A DNA stretch of 64,000 nt from the NCBI RefSeq assembly GCF_003729955.1, contig NZ_RJTX01000004.1, positions 248,001 through 312,000 on the forward strand. Direction: 5' to 3'. The DNA comes from Chryseobacterium daecheongense. GTDB lineage: Bacteria > Bacteroidota > Bacteroidia > Flavobacteriales > Weeksellaceae. The translations under genes were made by a program, and so were the position numbers. Position 1 is the stretch's first letter. Every line of letters starts with the position of its first letter. The notes beneath the pieces are model-generated. The model was not told the origin of the DNA, made no database searches, and saw only the letters and a list, made by a program, of their open reading frames with translations. Shown one piece after another: positions 62,426 through 64,000 of this stretch.

Positions 62426-63640
62426 ATGAAAAAAGTTGTCTTATCCTTAGTCACGATCGGGCTCATTCTTTCCTCGTGTAATAATGAGTCTGAAACACAA
62501 CCCACAGAAGATCAGAAAACCAATCAGTCTACCATTATGAAAGCAAGCCTTTCAAGTATGTCTTCTGCAGATAAAATGGCTTATCTGGAATCTATCATGA
62601 TGACTACTGCCAAATACATTGTATTTGAAGCCCAGAGAAATGCAGAAGCAAGAAACACCATCTATACGGAATTGGAAAAAAATATTGATGGAGATGATAA
62701 TGCTTTAATTGATATTTTCTACAAGGATATTCCTGCTCTATACAATAATGTTGGTTTTAAGAATAGCCTTCTTCCATTTAATGATTTGGAAGGCAATAAA
62801 TATTTCCCCCAAATTTTCATTTACAATTATAACAACTTAAAAGCTTCAGGCCAGATAGGCGCATCCAATCCCATTTTAGCTGTTTTTTATACCGGTGATG
62901 AAGTACCCACTGATGCAAAAGCTTATAAACTTAATGCATCCGGAAACTGGGAGTTTGTAAAAATGGTAGATGAACAGGCAGTTACCAATGAAGAAGTATG
63001 GGTATTCTCATTAAATGAAACTTTTGTTGACAACATAGATTTATCCATTCTTCCTAAAGATGCACCGCCAGTTGTTCTGAAAGGTCCAACAGGACCACCG
63101 CCACCACCGGACGATCGTTGCTACGACGGAATCCATTATTGGCCATATTTTGAGAATATGACCATACGAAAGCATAATGAGTCATTCCTTGCCGGGAAAA
63201 GTGATATCTGGACTAAAACCTATACCGGCTGGAACACTCCGAATGGTGTAAACCCATGCAACTCCTCTTTACCAAAAATCATGTGGACCAACAATGCTAA
63301 TGGAGAAGTCTTTATCCGAAAGTTTATGCGATATATGATTCCTAATACATCCTTGTACGTGGTTTGTGGTTATGCCGGATCATGGGACCCGGGCCCCAAT
63401 AATGTAGGAGGGTGGCAAGGTGATGCATTCAATTATGTGATTTTTGAAAAAGATTCCTGGCCGACCGGGGTAAGATTCACAGATATCAATAATAATGGAT
63501 TTAATGCTTCTTACCAATACCGCTCTGCCGATAATTATTATGACAAAGGGATCATTTTACATTGGAGCAGTACCGGACCTCATATGAATGGCTATTCGAG
63601 AGATATCAGCGGACAAATTAAATTCAATTCAAGATTGTAA
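62426..63640 (+). CDS. Orphan secreted lipoprotein with polyproline linker, function unknown
   Basis: A 404-residue lipoprotein (lipobox SSCN, Cys at about residue 18). The N-terminal part, residues 20-210, is helical then mixed (SSADKMAYLESIMMTTAKYIVFEAQRN in two pieces). A linker GPTGPPPPPDDR near 224-235 leads to a C-terminal beta-rich, Trp/Tyr/Asn-rich domain with four or so cysteines (DDRCYDGIHYWPYF, GVNPCNSS, YVVCGYAGSWDPGPNN), ending ISGQIKFNSRL. I do not recognise a family. It has its own promoter candidate and terminator and is not linked to the glycan operon. Confidence 0.8.
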   Translation: MKKVVLSLVTIGLILSSCNNESETQPTEDQKTNQSTIMKASLSSMSSADKMAYLESIMMTTAKYIVFEAQRNAEARNTIYTELEKNIDGDDNALIDIFYKDIPALYNNVGFKNSLLPFNDLEGNKYFPQIFIYNYNNLKASGQIGASNPILAVFYTGDEVPTDAKAYKLNASGNWEFVKMVDEQAVTNEEVWVFSLNETFVDNIDLSILPKDAPPVVLKGPTGPPPPPDDRCYDGIHYWPYFENMTIRKHNESFLAGKSDIWTKTYTGWNTPNGVNPCNSSLPKIMWTNNANGEVFIRKFMRYMIPNTSLYVVCGYAGSWDPGPNNVGGWQGDAFNYVIFEKDSWPTGVRFTDINNNGFNASYQYRSADNYYDKGIILHWSSTGPHMNGYSRDISGQIKFNSRL

Positions 63641-63653
63641 CCGCTTCTACCAT

Positions 63654-63683
63654 AAGGCTGCTGTTTTCACAGCAGCCTTTTTT
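63654..63683 (+). terminator. Terminator after the lipoprotein gene
   Basis: AAGGCTGCTG (63654-63663) and CAGCAGCCTT (63670-63679) pair perfectly around six bases and are followed by a T-run. Confidence 0.9.
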
Positions 63684-63768
63684 ATCTATTCTCATTTTAA
63701 TTTCTCTGATTTAATTCTAAAGTTTTTTTTATAAATTGCCACTCTAAAACAGGCTCTAACTTTGTGAT

Positions 63769-64000
63769 ATGTCAGAAAAACACACCCTTATTCAGAAAGA
63801 TTTTTATCGCGAGAGTGGAAAATGGCTTTCCCAATTTGAGATATGGGCTAAATGTGTTAATCCTAATCTCCATTTCATTTATATTCTGAGAAAAAATCAA
63901 CAGTATAGAAAAAAATCTGTGCTTGGTGCATTCTGGAGACTCGTGCTGAGACATCATCAGATCAAATATGGCTTTCAGATTTATCCTGAAACCGAAATCG
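63769..64000 (+). CDS. Serine O-acetyltransferase-like protein, N-terminal part (cut by window end)
   Basis: The first 77 codons of a gene that runs off the right edge. The sequence KDFYRESGKWLSQFE and FWRLVLRHHQIKYGFQIYPETEI match the N-terminal part of CysE-like serine acetyltransferases that often sit in surface-glycan loci. The hexapeptide repeats that hold the active site lie beyond the window. It may acetylate serine or a sugar; the choice cannot be made from this fragment. Confidence 0.75.
   Translation, partial: MSEKHTLIQKDFYRESGKWLSQFEIWAKCVNPNLHFIYILRKNQQYRKKSVLGAFWRLVLRHHQIKYGFQIYPETEI

Noticed and set aside
1..64000. tRNA, rRNA, insertion sequences, prophage or anti-phage defence genes
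   Set aside because: No cloverleaf, rRNA segment, transposase or recognised defence domain was found on reading both strands.

Overview
The window is low-GC DNA from a member of the Bacteroidota, most likely a Flavobacteriia/Weeksellaceae bacterium close to Chryseobacterium. The evidence is two SusC/SusD outer-membrane pairs, a CzcA pump fused to a TolC-like domain, BshC (bacillithiol), a GYDIA-type GHMP kinase, promoters of the TTTG / TAnnTTTG kind, and protein sequences typical of that group. No tRNA, rRNA, insertion sequence, prophage or CRISPR array was seen.

Region by region. (1) 1-8172, minus strand: a metal-resistance locus with a P-type ATPase (cut by the window edge), a Fur-family regulator, a bestrophin-like channel, an RND adaptor, a CzcA-TolC fusion pump and a small Cys-rich secreted protein. 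The promoters of the ATPase and of the pump carry the same palindrome (TGCAAT-N3-ATTGCA) at the same distance from the -7 element, so they probably share one regulator. (2) 8241-12939, minus strand: a SusC/SusD pair led by a SAM-I (S-box) riboswitch. (3) 13136-22705: housekeeping and envelope genes: aroQ, pckA, a GHMP kinase, fabD, a LysM/periplasmic-binding-fold protein, bshC and a putative porin. (4) 22751-28091: a second SusC/SusD/lipoprotein operon with an 18-bp perfect palindrome inside its probable promoter. (5) 28291-33187, minus strand: rimP-nusA-infB, with a near-consensus promoter and a leader that holds a terminator hairpin overlapped by a basic 16-codon ORF.

(6) 33295-62230: a surface-polysaccharide locus. 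ugd, rfbB and rfbA make nucleotide sugars. A Wzm/Wzt-type ABC exporter follows. Two ketoisomerases, an N-acetyltransferase and an aminotransferase complete a likely route to a dTDP-3-acetamido-3,6-dideoxyhexose (Fuc3NAc or Qui3NAc). Many glycosyltransferases, two methyltransferases, several acyltransferases, an AsnB-type amidotransferase and an MBOAT/SGNH O-acylation pair build and decorate the glycan. The export genes and the absence of Wzx/Wzy point to ABC-transporter-dependent O-antigen or capsule synthesis. Genes from about 38.9 to 46.6 kb look more AT-rich than those after 46.6 kb, as expected for a serotype-specific segment.

(7) 62292-64000: an orphan secreted lipoprotein with a polyproline linker, and the start of a serine-acetyltransferase-like gene cut by the window end. 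The most novel signals are regulatory: the SAM riboswitch in front of a nutrient-uptake pair, the shared metal operator, the rimP leader attenuator/uORF and the palindrome in the second susC promoter.
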